From positions 1 to 64,000 of the forward strand of contig NZ_CP042831.1 of the NCBI RefSeq assembly GCF_008000935.1: a DNA stretch of 64,000 bases, written 5' to 3'. This document shows positions 1 through 8,004 of the stretch, one piece after another. The notes under the pieces were generated by a model. That model made no database searches. It worked only from the letters and a program-made list of their open reading frames with translations, and was not told the origin of the DNA. The DNA is from Flavobacterium alkalisoli (GTDB lineage Bacteria; Bacteroidota; Bacteroidia; Flavobacteriales; Flavobacteriaceae). Both the position numbers and the translations under genes were made by a program. The stretch's first letter is position 1; each line of letters starts with the position of its first letter.

Positions 1-95
1 AAATTGTTTACATATTTGTTCTCTCGTACAGGGGTAAAATCCTGTTCATTTTCTTTTGCAAAACAACCAATAATAAACATTTAATTTTCAGATAT

Positions 96-1523
96 ATGAC
101 TAAAACTGCGCAATCGGTATGGGAAAACTGTCTGGTGTTCATAAAAGACAATATTCAGGATCAGGCATACAAAACCTGGTTCGAACCGATTAGAGCGGTA
201 GAGTTAACTGACAATGCTCTTTATATTCAGGTACCCAGTAAATTCTTTTATGAATGGCTGGAAGAACACTATGTAAAACTACTAAAGGTTGCACTAACCA
301 AAGAACTTGGAAACGGTGCAAAGTTACTCTATAAAATTAAAATGGAGAACGTTTACGGTAACAAACAACCGTTTACCGAACAGTTACCAAGTGCCCATCG
401 TACACCTGTTAAACCACAGGAGGTTGATGTACCATTGCAAAACAAAAACCCGGAGCTTAAGAACCCTTTTATCATACCGGGAATAAGAAATGTAAAAATC
501 GAATCACAGCTTAATGCTAACTACAGCTTTGACAATTTCCTTGAAGGAGACTCTAACAGGCTGGCACGTTCGGCAGGTATGGCTGTTGCCAATAAACCGG
601 GAGGTACCTCTTTCAACCCTTTATTAATATTTGGTGGCGTAGGTTTGGGTAAAACCCACCTTGCACATGCCATTGGTGTTGAAATTAAAGAGAAGTTCCC
701 GGAGAAGACAGTACTTTATATTTCTGCAGAGATTTTCACACAGCAATATATTGACTCAGTAAAAAGAAATACAAGAAACGACTTTATCCATTTTTACCAA
801 CTGATAGACGTACTTATTATAGATGACGTACAGTTCCTATCGGGTAAAACAGGTACACAGGATGTTTTCTTCCATATATTCAACCATCTGCACCAAAACG
901 GAAAACAGGTTATCCTTACTTCTGATAAGGCCCCTGTAGACATGCAGGATATCGAGCAAAGGCTATTATCCCGTTTTAAATGGGGATTATCTGCCGAGCT
1001 TCACCAACCGGATTATGAAACAAGGATATCTATCCTTAACAACATATTATTCCGTGACGGTGTTGAGATGCCTGATGAGATTGTGGAATATGTGGCTAAA
1101 AACATCAAATCTAACGTTCGTGAGCTTGAAGGCGCCATTATCTCTTTAATAGCACAGTCTTCTTTCAACAAACGTGAGGTTACCATAGACCTTGCTAAGC
1201 AGGTAGTGGAAAAGTTCGTGAAAAATGTGAAGCGTGAAATATCTATAGATTACATACAAAAGGTAGTTTCAGATTATTTCCAGCTTGATGTTGACACGCT
1301 ACAGTCTAAAACAAGAAAACGTCATGTTGTACAGGCTCGCCAGCTGGCTATGTTCTTTGCTAAAAAGTTCACTAAAGCATCATTGGCAAACATCGGTTCT
1401 CAAATTGGCGACCGTGACCACGCTACCGTACTGCACGCATGTAAAACTGTAGACAACTTAGTTTCAACCGATAAGCAATTCCGTAAATTTGTTGACGATA
1501 TCAACAAAAAACTATCGATATAA
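96..1523 (+). CDS. dnaA: Chromosomal replication initiator DnaA
   Basis: Binds DnaA boxes at the origin and opens the duplex for helicase loading; cytoplasmic. The 475-aa length is normal. Visible parts are an N-terminal domain I (about 1-85), a variable linker, the AAA+ core with Walker A GGVGLGKT (180-187) and Walker B LIIDDVQF (about 240-247), and domain IV with the DnaA signature GDRDHATVLHACKTV (438-452). The stop codon overlaps the ATG of the next gene (TAATG), so it is translationally coupled to the phosphatase gene. Only 95 bases precede it. They hold a weak TTctTTTG box at 51-58 but no clear run of DnaA boxes, so the origin is not shown here. Confidence 0.98.
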   Translation: MTKTAQSVWENCLVFIKDNIQDQAYKTWFEPIRAVELTDNALYIQVPSKFFYEWLEEHYVKLLKVALTKELGNGAKLLYKIKMENVYGNKQPFTEQLPSAHRTPVKPQEVDVPLQNKNPELKNPFIIPGIRNVKIESQLNANYSFDNFLEGDSNRLARSAGMAVANKPGGTSFNPLLIFGGVGLGKTHLAHAIGVEIKEKFPEKTVLYISAEIFTQQYIDSVKRNTRNDFIHFYQLIDVLIIDDVQFLSGKTGTQDVFFHIFNHLHQNGKQVILTSDKAPVDMQDIEQRLLSRFKWGLSAELHQPDYETRISILNNILFRDGVEMPDEIVEYVAKNIKSNVRELEGAIISLIAQSSFNKREVTIDLAKQVVEKFVKNVKREISIDYIQKVVSDYFQLDVDTLQSKTRKRHVVQARQLAMFFAKKFTKASLANIGSQIGDRDHATVLHACKTVDNLVSTDKQFRKFVDDINKKLSI

Positions 1524-1990
1524 TGCCCGTTAAGATTTTAATGGTATGCCTGGGAAACATTTGCCGTTCTCCCCTGGCAGAAGGTATTTTACAATCTAAA
1601 CTCCCTACAGGAAAATTTGTTGTGGATTCTGCCGGAACAGGTGGTTGGCACGTAGGCGAACAGCCCGATAAGCGCTCAATAACCACAGCCAAAAACCGTG
1701 GACTGGATATCAGCTGTCAAAAGGCAAGACAATTTAAAACATCCGACTTTACTGAGTTTGACCATATATTTGTTATGGATGGCTCTAATCTTAAAGATGT
1801 TTTAAGGCTTGCACCTAACGACAAGGCAAGAACTAAAGTAAGCCTGATGATGGATGCACTGCATCCGGGACAGGGAGTTAATGTGCCCGATCCTTACTAC
1901 GGAGGACCTGAAGGTTTTGACAATGTTTACGACATGCTGGACGAAGCCTGCGAAATTGTAGCTGCCAAACTTATAAAAGAACACGCCTGA
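1523..1990 (+). CDS. Low-molecular-weight protein-tyrosine phosphatase
   Basis: A 155-aa phosphatase that should hydrolyse phosphotyrosine or related phosphoesters in the cytoplasm. The P-loop VCLGNICRSP (Cys9 nucleophile, Arg15) lies at the N terminus. The general-acid Asp is in VPDPYYGG near residue 120. Length and motif order are typical. It sits between dnaA and a methyltransferase gene with one-base overlaps on both sides (TAATG upstream, TGATG downstream), so the three genes form one coupled operon. It lacks the extra downstream Cys pair of arsenate reductases, unlike the arsC product encoded at 5063-5479. The physiological substrate is unknown. Confidence 0.93.
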   Translation: MPVKILMVCLGNICRSPLAEGILQSKLPTGKFVVDSAGTGGWHVGEQPDKRSITTAKNRGLDISCQKARQFKTSDFTEFDHIFVMDGSNLKDVLRLAPNDKARTKVSLMMDALHPGQGVNVPDPYYGGPEGFDNVYDMLDEACEIVAAKLIKEHA

Positions 1991-2706
1991 TGAATACGAT
2001 AGGAAAACTATATCTGTTACCAGTACCTCTTGGCCCCGATGCCAACCCAAAAGAGGTTCTTCCGGAAACGGTAGAGAAATCTATTGAGTTTATTGACCAC
2101 TATATTGTAGAGAATGAAAAAACGGCTCGCCGTTTCATCAAGGCAATATTACCTACCAAAAAACAGCCCGAGCTAAAAATATCTGTACTTAACAAGCACA
2201 CAGAACCTTCTGAACATCATGATTTTATAAAACCATGCCTTGAAGGTAAAAATGTGGGATTAATGAGTGAAGCGGGTTGCCCCGGTGTAGCCGATCCCGG
2301 TGCTGCTATAGTTAAGATAGCTCACGAAAAAGGCATTCAGGTTGTACCGCTTGTAGGACCATCTTCTATCCTTTTGGCTATTATGGCATCAGGAATGAAC
2401 GGACAAAGTTTTGCTTTTAACGGTTACTTACCTATAGATAAAGGTGAGAAGAAAAATGCGCTTAAAAATTTTGAAAAACTGTCGCACGAAAAGAGTCAGT
2501 CTCAACTTTTTATAGAAACCCCTTATCGCAACAACAAACTGGTTGAAGATATTTTACAAACCCTACAACCTTCTACCCATTTATGCATTGCCTGTGACAT
2601 TACACTTTCTACCGAATATATTAAGACAAAAACCGTAGCACAGTGGAAAAAAGAAAAGCTGGACCTGCATAACAGACCTGCAATTTTTATAATACATAAG
2701 TTTTAA
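1990..2706 (+). CDS. SAM-dependent methyltransferase, tetrapyrrole methylase/RsmI-like
   Basis: A 238-aa protein of the tetrapyrrole-methylase fold, to which the 16S rRNA 2'-O-methyltransferase RsmI belongs. Family features are the N-terminal LYLLPVPLG strand and loop, the GLMSEAGCPGVADPGA segment (about residues 92-107) and the LVGPSSILLAIMASGM segment (about 119-134). It is shorter than typical RsmI proteins, and the N-terminal motif is degenerate (VPLGPDANP in place of a TPIGNL-type loop), so it may be a paralogue with another target. It starts inside the stop codon of the phosphatase gene. Its own stop overlaps the stop of the convergent gene at 2703. Cytoplasmic; substrate not assignable from sequence. 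Confidence 0.85.
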   Translation: MNTIGKLYLLPVPLGPDANPKEVLPETVEKSIEFIDHYIVENEKTARRFIKAILPTKKQPELKISVLNKHTEPSEHHDFIKPCLEGKNVGLMSEAGCPGVADPGAAIVKIAHEKGIQVVPLVGPSSILLAIMASGMNGQSFAFNGYLPIDKGEKKNALKNFEKLSHEKSQSQLFIETPYRNNKLVEDILQTLQPSTHLCIACDITLSTEYIKTKTVAQWKKEKLDLHNRPAIFIIHKF

Positions 2707-3383
2707 CCATCAATAAAGTCAGTAAGTCTTATTTTCTTACCCATCCACTTGCCTTTACTGCTTTTGCCCCATATCTTCCAATGTTTTTCAGAAACCTTGA
2801 AAGGCAAATCTTGAATTAGCCTTTTAATATAATTTGAATCCGCGCCAGACTTCCCCAATGGAACTGTAAACCAAACAGAAGCTGAGGCTTTTTGACCTAA
2901 TCTTATATAGACTTGAGAATTAAAAAATCTTTCATCAAAAGTTGGTATCTCATCCTGACATGGAAAAACATCTCCAACATCATTTTTAAAATAAAAATGA
3001 TATAAAACCGAAAAAACTAAAGGATCGAATCTATCTTTATCAAGAGCATTAAACGATTCCAGAAGCTTAAAAGTTTCTCTCACCTCATGTTTATTAATTT
3101 TCCAACTCCAGAAATATTGCCTTCCTTCCGGATAACTAAAAGAACCAAATTTTGAAAAAAAACCAAATTTTCTCATTAAAACCCAAAGATTTCCCCATGT
3201 TTTATACAATCCTGAAGGAGAATTATAAAAAGTAAGTATACATTCTTTATCTATAAGCTGACCATACTTATTGAGCACAATTTCAGTTTGACTATACACA
3301 TCTTCTATGCGTTTATTGTTAATAGAATGAGCACCACCAGAACTGATAGGCAAACCATTATAAGAAATAAATTGCTTCAACAT
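2703..3383 (-). CDS. Hypothetical protein, second gene of a coupled pair
   Basis: A 226-aa protein that I do not recognise. It is rich in aromatic residues and lysine, with no signal peptide or membrane segment, so probably cytoplasmic. The C-terminal quarter is basic (KHWKIWGKSSKGKWMGKKIR). Its ATG overlaps the stop of the upstream 157-aa gene (TAATG), so the two are co-translated and probably work together. Its stop overlaps that of the convergent methyltransferase gene, leaving no spacer. A coupled pair of unknown proteins between a core operon and an arsenic operon could be a partner pair such as effector and immunity protein, but nothing in the sequence proves this. Confidence 0.75.
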   Translation of the reverse strand: MLKQFISYNGLPISSGGAHSINNKRIEDVYSQTEIVLNKYGQLIDKECILTFYNSPSGLYKTWGNLWVLMRKFGFFSKFGSFSYPEGRQYFWSWKINKHEVRETFKLLESFNALDKDRFDPLVFSVLYHFYFKNDVGDVFPCQDEIPTFDERFFNSQVYIRLGQKASASVWFTVPLGKSGADSNYIKRLIQDLPFKVSEKHWKIWGKSSKGKWMGKKIRLTDFIDG

Positions 3384-3856
3384 TATTTTTTCTCTCTTTT
3401 CTCCTGCTCTTCAAGGATACCTTTTACATCAACATCAAAAACATATTTGTTTAAAACATCTACCACATCAGCAAACGAAAAACAGATTGCTATCTCTTTT
3501 TTGATAATATCGGCATCCTCATATTGGGTTATAATGCCCTCATCATAATCAATACAATACTGTATTTCTTCCTTTAGGCCTTCAATATGATATTCACCTG
3601 CATGTTCCCAAACCGGCTCCACTTCAAACTCAGGATTGTATAAAGTATGAGCCACCACTCTGTTTACAACAGTATCTTCAAACAAGTCAGACTTCAGGTA
3701 ATATTTCCAGATATTACCCTGACTGTCATAAAGTAATGAATGATTGTCTTTTATCAGTAATTCTGTAGCCGGAGCTTTAGAAAGATTCTCTTCTGCCGGA
3801 ATCAGATCCACATGATAAGAATCGTAAATATCAATTAAAGGAAAAACAGGCTTCAT
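3383..3856 (-). CDS. Hypothetical acidic protein, first gene of a coupled pair
   Basis: A 157-aa acidic protein of unknown function. It has no signal peptide or membrane helix. The middle is rich in Glu, Asp and Tyr, and the C terminus ends in a charged KGILEEQEKREKK helix. Its stop codon overlaps the start of the downstream 226-aa gene by one base, which implies coupled translation. Upstream, 53 bases separate it from the 3' end of acr3 on the same strand, so read-through from the arsenic operon is possible. I see no strong TAnnTTTG box directly upstream. Small acidic partners of this kind are common among immunity or chaperone proteins, but that is speculation. Confidence 0.75.
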   Translation of the reverse strand: MKPVFPLIDIYDSYHVDLIPAEENLSKAPATELLIKDNHSLLYDSQGNIWKYYLKSDLFEDTVVNRVVAHTLYNPEFEVEPVWEHAGEYHIEGLKEEIQYCIDYDEGIITQYEDADIIKKEIAICFSFADVVDVLNKYVFDVDVKGILEEQEKREKK

Positions 3857-3909
3857 TTGGTTTAGATAGTTTACTTATAAAAATAACCTATTTATTTAAA
3901 CGCAAAAAC

Positions 3910-4968
3910 CTAAAAATATTTTTTCTTTATCCAAAAAGCAAGGTTAACCAATGCTATAAGCGCAGGAACTTCTACCAGCGGACCTATAACTCCCGCAAAA
4001 GCCTGACCACTGTTTATACCAAACACCCCAATTGACACAGCAATTGCCAATTCAAAATTATTACCCGCAGCAGTAAAGGATATCGCCGCCGACTGACTAT
4101 AATCTGCTCCTGTTTTTTTTGCTATAAAAAAACTTGCCAAAAACATGATTACAAAATAAACCGCCAACGGAACAGCAATACGAAGTACATCCATTGGTAT
4201 TTCCACTATGAGTTTACCCTTAAGACTAAACATTAATACTATTGTAAACAGCAAGGCTATAAGCGTAAAAGGAGAAATAAAAGGAAGATACTTTTTAGTA
4301 AACCATTCTTCCCCTTTAAGTTTTATGAGTACAATTCTTGAAAGTATGCCTGCAGCAAAAGGAACACCTAGGTAAAGCAATACACTTTGGGCAATTTCGC
4401 CCATGGTTATAGAAACTTCCATTCCCTCTATACCAAAGTACGGCGGGAGTATTGTTATAAAAACATAAGCATAAACACTGTACAACAGCACCTGGAAAAC
4501 ACTATTTAAGGCAACCAGCCCGGCAGCATATTCACGATTACCCTCTGCAAGCTCATTCCATACTATTACCATTGCAATGCATCGTGCTATACCTATTAAT
4601 ATTAGTCCCGACATGTACTCAGGATATCCTTTTAAAAATAAAATAGCTAAAAAGAACATAATCACAGGACCTATTACCCAGTTAAGCAACAGCGAAGCAC
4701 CTAATACTTTTGTATTCCTGAAAACTTTGCCAATGGTTTCATATTTCACTTTTGCCAATGGCGGATACATCATCACTATTAGCCCTATTGCCAAAGGTAT
4801 GTTTGTGGTACCACTGGAAAACGAATTGATAAAACTATCGGCATCAGGAGAAAAATACCCTATCATTACCCCAATAGCCATTGCAGTAAAAATCCACAAG
4901 GTTAGGTAACGGTCTAAAAAACCCAGTTTTTTTCTCTCAGCAGCCGGAGCACAATTAGTTACACTCAT
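3910..4968 (-). CDS. acr3: Arsenite efflux transporter, ACR3 family
   Basis: Exports arsenite across the inner membrane, probably driven by proton motive force. The 352-aa protein has about ten hydrophobic helices in the bile/arsenite/riboflavin-transporter arrangement. The helix containing [13 protein letters not shown] carries the Cys known to be essential in the Acr3 family. The [18 protein letters not shown] segment in the C-terminal half is also typical of the family. It is the last gene of a four-gene arsenic operon (arsR, DUF6428-like, arsC, acr3), separated by 94 bases from arsC, and would export the arsenite that ArsC makes. Expression should follow ArsR derepression. Confidence 0.95.
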   Translation of the reverse strand: MSVTNCAPAAERKKLGFLDRYLTLWIFTAMAIGVMIGYFSPDADSFINSFSSGTTNIPLAIGLIVMMYPPLAKVKYETIGKVFRNTKVLGASLLLNWVIGPVIMFFLAILFLKGYPEYMSGLILIGIARCIAMVIVWNELAEGNREYAAGLVALNSVFQVLLYSVYAYVFITILPPYFGIEGMEVSITMGEIAQSVLLYLGVPFAAGILSRIVLIKLKGEEWFTKKYLPFISPFTLIALLFTIVLMFSLKGKLIVEIPMDVLRIAVPLAVYFVIMFLASFFIAKKTGADYSQSAAISFTAAGNNFELAIAVSIGVFGINSGQAFAGVIGPLVEVPALIALVNLAFWIKKKYF

Positions 4969-5062
4969 AAGAATAAATTTTCGGCAATATTTTCTGCCAA
5001 TGAATACCGGTAAGAAACGACACTAAAAACCGACAGACAAAAGACAGAAAATATTACCGTGG

Positions 5063-5479
5063 CTATACAGCCATCATATCAATAAAATTTTTACAATACT
5101 CTTTTATCATTCCCCTAACCCTCCTAAATTCAGCAGCAATTTCTTCCTCACTACCCTCATATTTGGAAGGATCCGGAAAATTATAATGAAAACGTTCTGC
5201 TTTAGAAGGGAAAAACGGACAGTTTTCCTTAGCATTATCACAAACCGTGATAATAAAATCAAAGTCAATGGAACTATACTCCTCCACATTATTAGATGTG
5301 TGGCCTGATATATCAATACCATCTTCCTTCATAAAAGCTATGGCTTTTGGATTTACGCCATGCGTTTCAACTCCTGCACTATAAACTTCTGCCCTGCCGT
5401 TTGCAAAATAATTAAGGTAACCGTGAGCCATCTGGCTCCTGCAACTATTACCCGTGCATAATACTAAAATCTTATTCAT
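5063..5479 (-). CDS. arsC: Arsenate reductase, thioredoxin-coupled LMW-phosphatase type
   Basis: Reduces arsenate to arsenite in the cytoplasm using a Cys relay and thioredoxin. The 138-aa protein has the P-loop LCTGNSCRS (Cys8, Arg14) and the redox pair Cys80 and Cys87 in TVCDNAKENC, the arrangement known from Staphylococcus aureus pI258-type ArsC. The reading frame is open further upstream to 5533, but that would run into the 3' end of the preceding gene. The ATG at 5479, giving the N terminus MNKILVLC, fits the family. It lies 10 bases after the DUF6428-like gene and upstream of acr3, so it feeds arsenite to the exporter. Confidence 0.94.
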   Translation of the reverse strand: MNKILVLCTGNSCRSQMAHGYLNYFANGRAEVYSAGVETHGVNPKAIAFMKEDGIDISGHTSNNVEEYSSIDFDFIITVCDNAKENCPFFPSKAERFHYNFPDPSKYEGSEEEIAAEFRRVRGMIKEYCKNFIDMMAV

Positions 5480-5489
5480 ATAATAAAAA

Positions 5490-5942
5490 TTAACAACATC
5501 CTCCTCCCGGAGTACAACATGATTGGTCTTCAACTACTTCTCTTTTCTCCAGCACCCCACAAGAATCTGATGCTAAGCAGGCAGTATTCTTTACTGTAAG
5601 TACAAAATCTTTTCCGTCAAAATCAAGCCCGTACTTACCTATGGTCGTATCCTGATATTCCACTTCAATCTCGCTATCTTCCATACCAAGTACTTTTTCC
5701 GATAACGCTATGATGTTGCGCAGTTTCTTAGGTTTAAGTCTGTGCTCATAATCATTTGCATCCCATAGCTGAAAATTAGCAACTGTTTCTTTCCTAACTG
5801 TTCCGCCACAGTCTATAAAGTTTCTGGTAACTACACCTACTTCCGTTACATGAAAATGTTCCAGAACATAAGTACCTTTTGGCAATCTGAAAGTAACACC
5901 TTCAACTGTTTCCAGGATATTTTTTATTTCTGATAATCTCAT
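5490..5942 (-). CDS. DUF6428-like protein of arsenic operons with a Cys-rich tail
   Basis: A 150-aa cytoplasmic protein that resembles the DUF6428 proteins often found beside arsR and arsC in Bacteroidota. That assignment comes from memory of context and general sequence, not from a search. Its last 30 residues contain CLASDSCG and then SCCTPGGGCC, six cysteines and two Cys pairs, which suggests a thiol site for arsenite or another soft metal. It lies 18 bases downstream of arsR and 10 bases upstream of arsC, so it is co-transcribed. A role as arsenite-binding carrier or accessory to reduction and export is plausible but not shown. Confidence 0.85.
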   Translation of the reverse strand: MRLSEIKNILETVEGVTFRLPKGTYVLEHFHVTEVGVVTRNFIDCGGTVRKETVANFQLWDANDYEHRLKPKKLRNIIALSEKVLGMEDSEIEVEYQDTTIGKYGLDFDGKDFVLTVKNTACLASDSCGVLEKREVVEDQSCCTPGGGCC

Positions 5943-5960
5943 AATTTTTTAAATTTTTAA

Positions 5961-6293
5961 TTAACAACAGTTATATTTCTTTTTCGCCAACGAAAGAGAA
6001 ACATGCTCAAAAAATGATTTAATTTTCTCGAATCCCGCCTCATCAATACAGTAGCATATAGCAGTACCCTCTATATTACCTTTTATGAGTCCGGCATTTT
6101 TAAGTTCTTTCAGGTGCTGTGATACTGTAGGCTGAGCCAGAGGCAACACCCCTACTATATCACCACATATACAGGAATCTACTTTAAGCAGATATTCTAT
6201 TATTGCAATCCTTGCCGGATGCCCTAACGCTTTTGCCAAAAGGGCAAGTTTATTTTGCTCTTCTGTAAACTGATCTGATTTTGTTGCTCCCAT
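5961..6293 (-). CDS. arsR: ArsR-family metalloregulator
   Basis: A winged-helix repressor of 110 aa that should release its operator when arsenite binds. The DNA-binding helix-turn-helix is in LAQPTVSQHLKELKNAGLIKG. A CxC metal site sits at its start, in DSCICGDIV, equivalent to the ELCVCDL motif of classical ArsR. A further Cys pair ends the protein (YNCC). The frame is open to an ATG at 6314, but a TAatATTG promoter-like box and a palindrome occupy 6306-6319, which favours the ATG at 6293. It is the first gene of the arsenic operon and probably autoregulates it. Confidence 0.93.
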   Translation of the reverse strand: MGATKSDQFTEEQNKLALLAKALGHPARIAIIEYLLKVDSCICGDIVGVLPLAQPTVSQHLKELKNAGLIKGNIEGTAICYCIDEAGFEKIKSFFEHVSLSLAKKKYNCC

Positions 6294-6297
6294 AACT

Positions 6298-6329
6298 CTA
6301 TTTATATATTGCAATATTACGATAAATAG
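6298..6329 (-). promoter_or_regulatory. Candidate promoter and ArsR operator of the arsenic operon
   Basis: Just upstream of arsR there is a perfect 12-bp palindrome ATATTGCAATAT (6306-6317). It lies inside a wider inverted repeat CTATTTAT (6298-6305) / ATAAATAG (6322-6329). On the minus strand TAATATTG (6319-6312) is a near match to the Bacteroidota -7 box TAnnTTTG. A repressor bound here would cover the promoter, as expected for ArsR autoregulation. Sequence evidence only. Confidence 0.45.
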
Positions 6330-6413
6330 TAATTCAAAAAAAATTCTAACATTAATTTAACATTAAGAATTAAACCGAAAGTACCCTTTAAAACCCGTTT
6401 ATAAAAAAAGCCC

Positions 6414-6421
6414 TATTTTTG
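6414..6421 (+). promoter_or_regulatory. -7 promoter box for the SulP gene
   Basis: TATTTTTG followed by C matches the Bacteroidota consensus TAnnTTTG exactly and lies 54 bases before the ATG at 6475. No good -33 TTG is visible at the usual spacing. Confidence 0.6.
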
Positions 6422-6474
6422 CGCCTTCTAAAAAAGCCTCCTACCCTAATCTATTAAAATACAATACTTTTATA

Positions 6475-8004
6475 ATGAGCAAAATCTTTAATCTGTTTGA
6501 TTTTTCACAAAAAGTAAATTATAAAAATGAAATCCTGGCAGGCCTGACTGTAGCCATGACCATGATACCGGAATCTTTATCATTTGCTATACTAGCAGGA
6601 TTCCCTCCTCTTGTCGGGTTATATGCCGCCTTTATTATGGGACTGATAACAGCCGTTTTTGGAGGAAGACCAGGGTTGGTTTCAGGAGGTGCAGGCGCTA
6701 CTGTAGTTGTACTTATCGCCCTAATGCAGTCGCACGGTATAGAATATGTTTTTGGCGCAGTGGCATTAGCCGGGGTCTTCCAGATTTTGGTAGGGCTATT
6801 CAAACTTGGTAAGTTCATCAGGCTGGTACCACAACCTGTAATGTATGGTTTTGTAAACGGACTGGCTGTTATTATTTTTATGTCTCAGCTGGAGCAGTTT
6901 AAAAATGGTGAGAGCTGGCTTAACGGAACACCGCTTTATATTATGGGTGGACTGGTAGCCTTAACCATAGGAATAGTAATGATTTTCCCTAAAATAACCA
7001 AAGCTGTTCCTGCTTCACTAGTTGCCATCATGGTAGTATTTGGGGTAGTTTTACTATTTAACATAAACACTAAAACAGTAGAAGATATTGCTTCTGTAGA
7101 GGGAGGCTTCCCTCCTTTCCATATTCCGGAAATACCTTTCACACTTGAAACCCTTAAAATAATATTTCCTTATTCACTAATCATGGCAGCAGTAGGACTT
7201 ACAGAAGGACTACTAACCTTAAACCTTGTAGACGAGATAACCAAAACAAGAGGAAACAGCAACAGGGAATGTTTAGCACAGGGGGGTGCCAACATTGCTA
7301 ACGGATTCTTTTTTGGAATGGGTGGCTGCCCAATGATAGCACAAACACTTGTTAACCTTTCGGCAGGATCAAGGGCCAGACTATCCGGTATAATAGCTTC
7401 GCTAACTATCCTGTTAATAATATTAGTGGGAGCACCTGTAATTGGTAAACTGCCAATGGCAGCTTTAACCGGAGTAATGATTATGGTTGCAATAGGGACT
7501 TTTGAATGGGCAAGTTTCAGGATTATAAACAAAATGCCTAAATCAGATATTATAACCGGTATACTGGTTGCCCTTATTACCATTTTTATGCACAACCTGG
7601 CACTTGCGGTATTGATTGGCGTTATAATATCGGCATTGGTATTTGCATGGGAAAGTGCCAAGCGCATACGCGCAAGGCACTATATAGATGATAACAGTGT
7701 TAAGCATTATGAAATTTATGGTCCGCTATTCTTTGGGTCAACTACTGTATTTGCAGAGAAATTTAATATAGATACAGATCCTAATGAGGTTATAATAGAC
7801 TTTAAAGAAAGTCGCATAGCAGATATGTCGGCTATTGAAGCAGTAAACTCAATTACCAAAAAATACCATGAGGCAGGTAAAACGGTTCACCTGAGACACC
7901 TTAGCGACGACTGTATAAGGTTACTTAAAAATGCCGAAGCGGTTATTGATGTGAACATCATGGAAGATCCTACTTACAAAGTAGTAACCAATATTCACAA
8001 TTAA
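6475..8004 (+). CDS. SulP-family anion transporter with STAS domain
   Basis: A 509-aa inner-membrane transporter of the SLC26/SulP family, which moves sulfate, bicarbonate or other anions. The membrane domain spans about residues 20-390, with the family segment TMIPESLSFAILAGFPPLVG near the N terminus and the MGGCPMIAQTLVN motif near residue 280. A cytoplasmic STAS domain fills about 415-509 (FKESRIADMSAIEAV). No Cys- or carbonic-anhydrase-type fusion is present. The substrate cannot be read from sequence. Its stop codon overlaps the stop of the convergent racemase gene. It is divergent from the arsenic operon but has its own promoter, so a role in arsenic handling is not implied. Confidence 0.93.
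   Translation: MSKIFNLFDFSQKVNYKNEILAGLTVAMTMIPESLSFAILAGFPPLVGLYAAFIMGLITAVFGGRPGLVSGGAGATVVVLIALMQSHGIEYVFGAVALAGVFQILVGLFKLGKFIRLVPQPVMYGFVNGLAVIIFMSQLEQFKNGESWLNGTPLYIMGGLVALTIGIVMIFPKITKAVPASLVAIMVVFGVVLLFNINTKTVEDIASVEGGFPPFHIPEIPFTLETLKIIFPYSLIMAAVGLTEGLLTLNLVDEITKTRGNSNRECLAQGGANIANGFFFGMGGCPMIAQTLVNLSAGSRARLSGIIASLTILLIILVGAPVIGKLPMAALTGVMIMVAIGTFEWASFRIINKMPKSDIITGILVALITIFMHNLALAVLIGVIISALVFAWESAKRIRARHYIDDNSVKHYEIYGPLFFGSTTVFAEKFNIDTDPNEVIIDFKESRIADMSAIEAVNSITKKYHEAGKTVHLRHLSDDCIRLLKNAEAVIDVNIMEDPTYKVVTNIHN

Noticed and set aside
1-95. Origin of replication directly upstream of dnaA
   Set aside because: Only 95 bases are present and no cluster of DnaA boxes is visible, so no claim can be made.
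5479-5533. N-terminal extension of arsC by 18 residues
   Set aside because: It would run into the upstream gene and adds residues unlike any ArsC; the ATG at 5479 gives the standard start.
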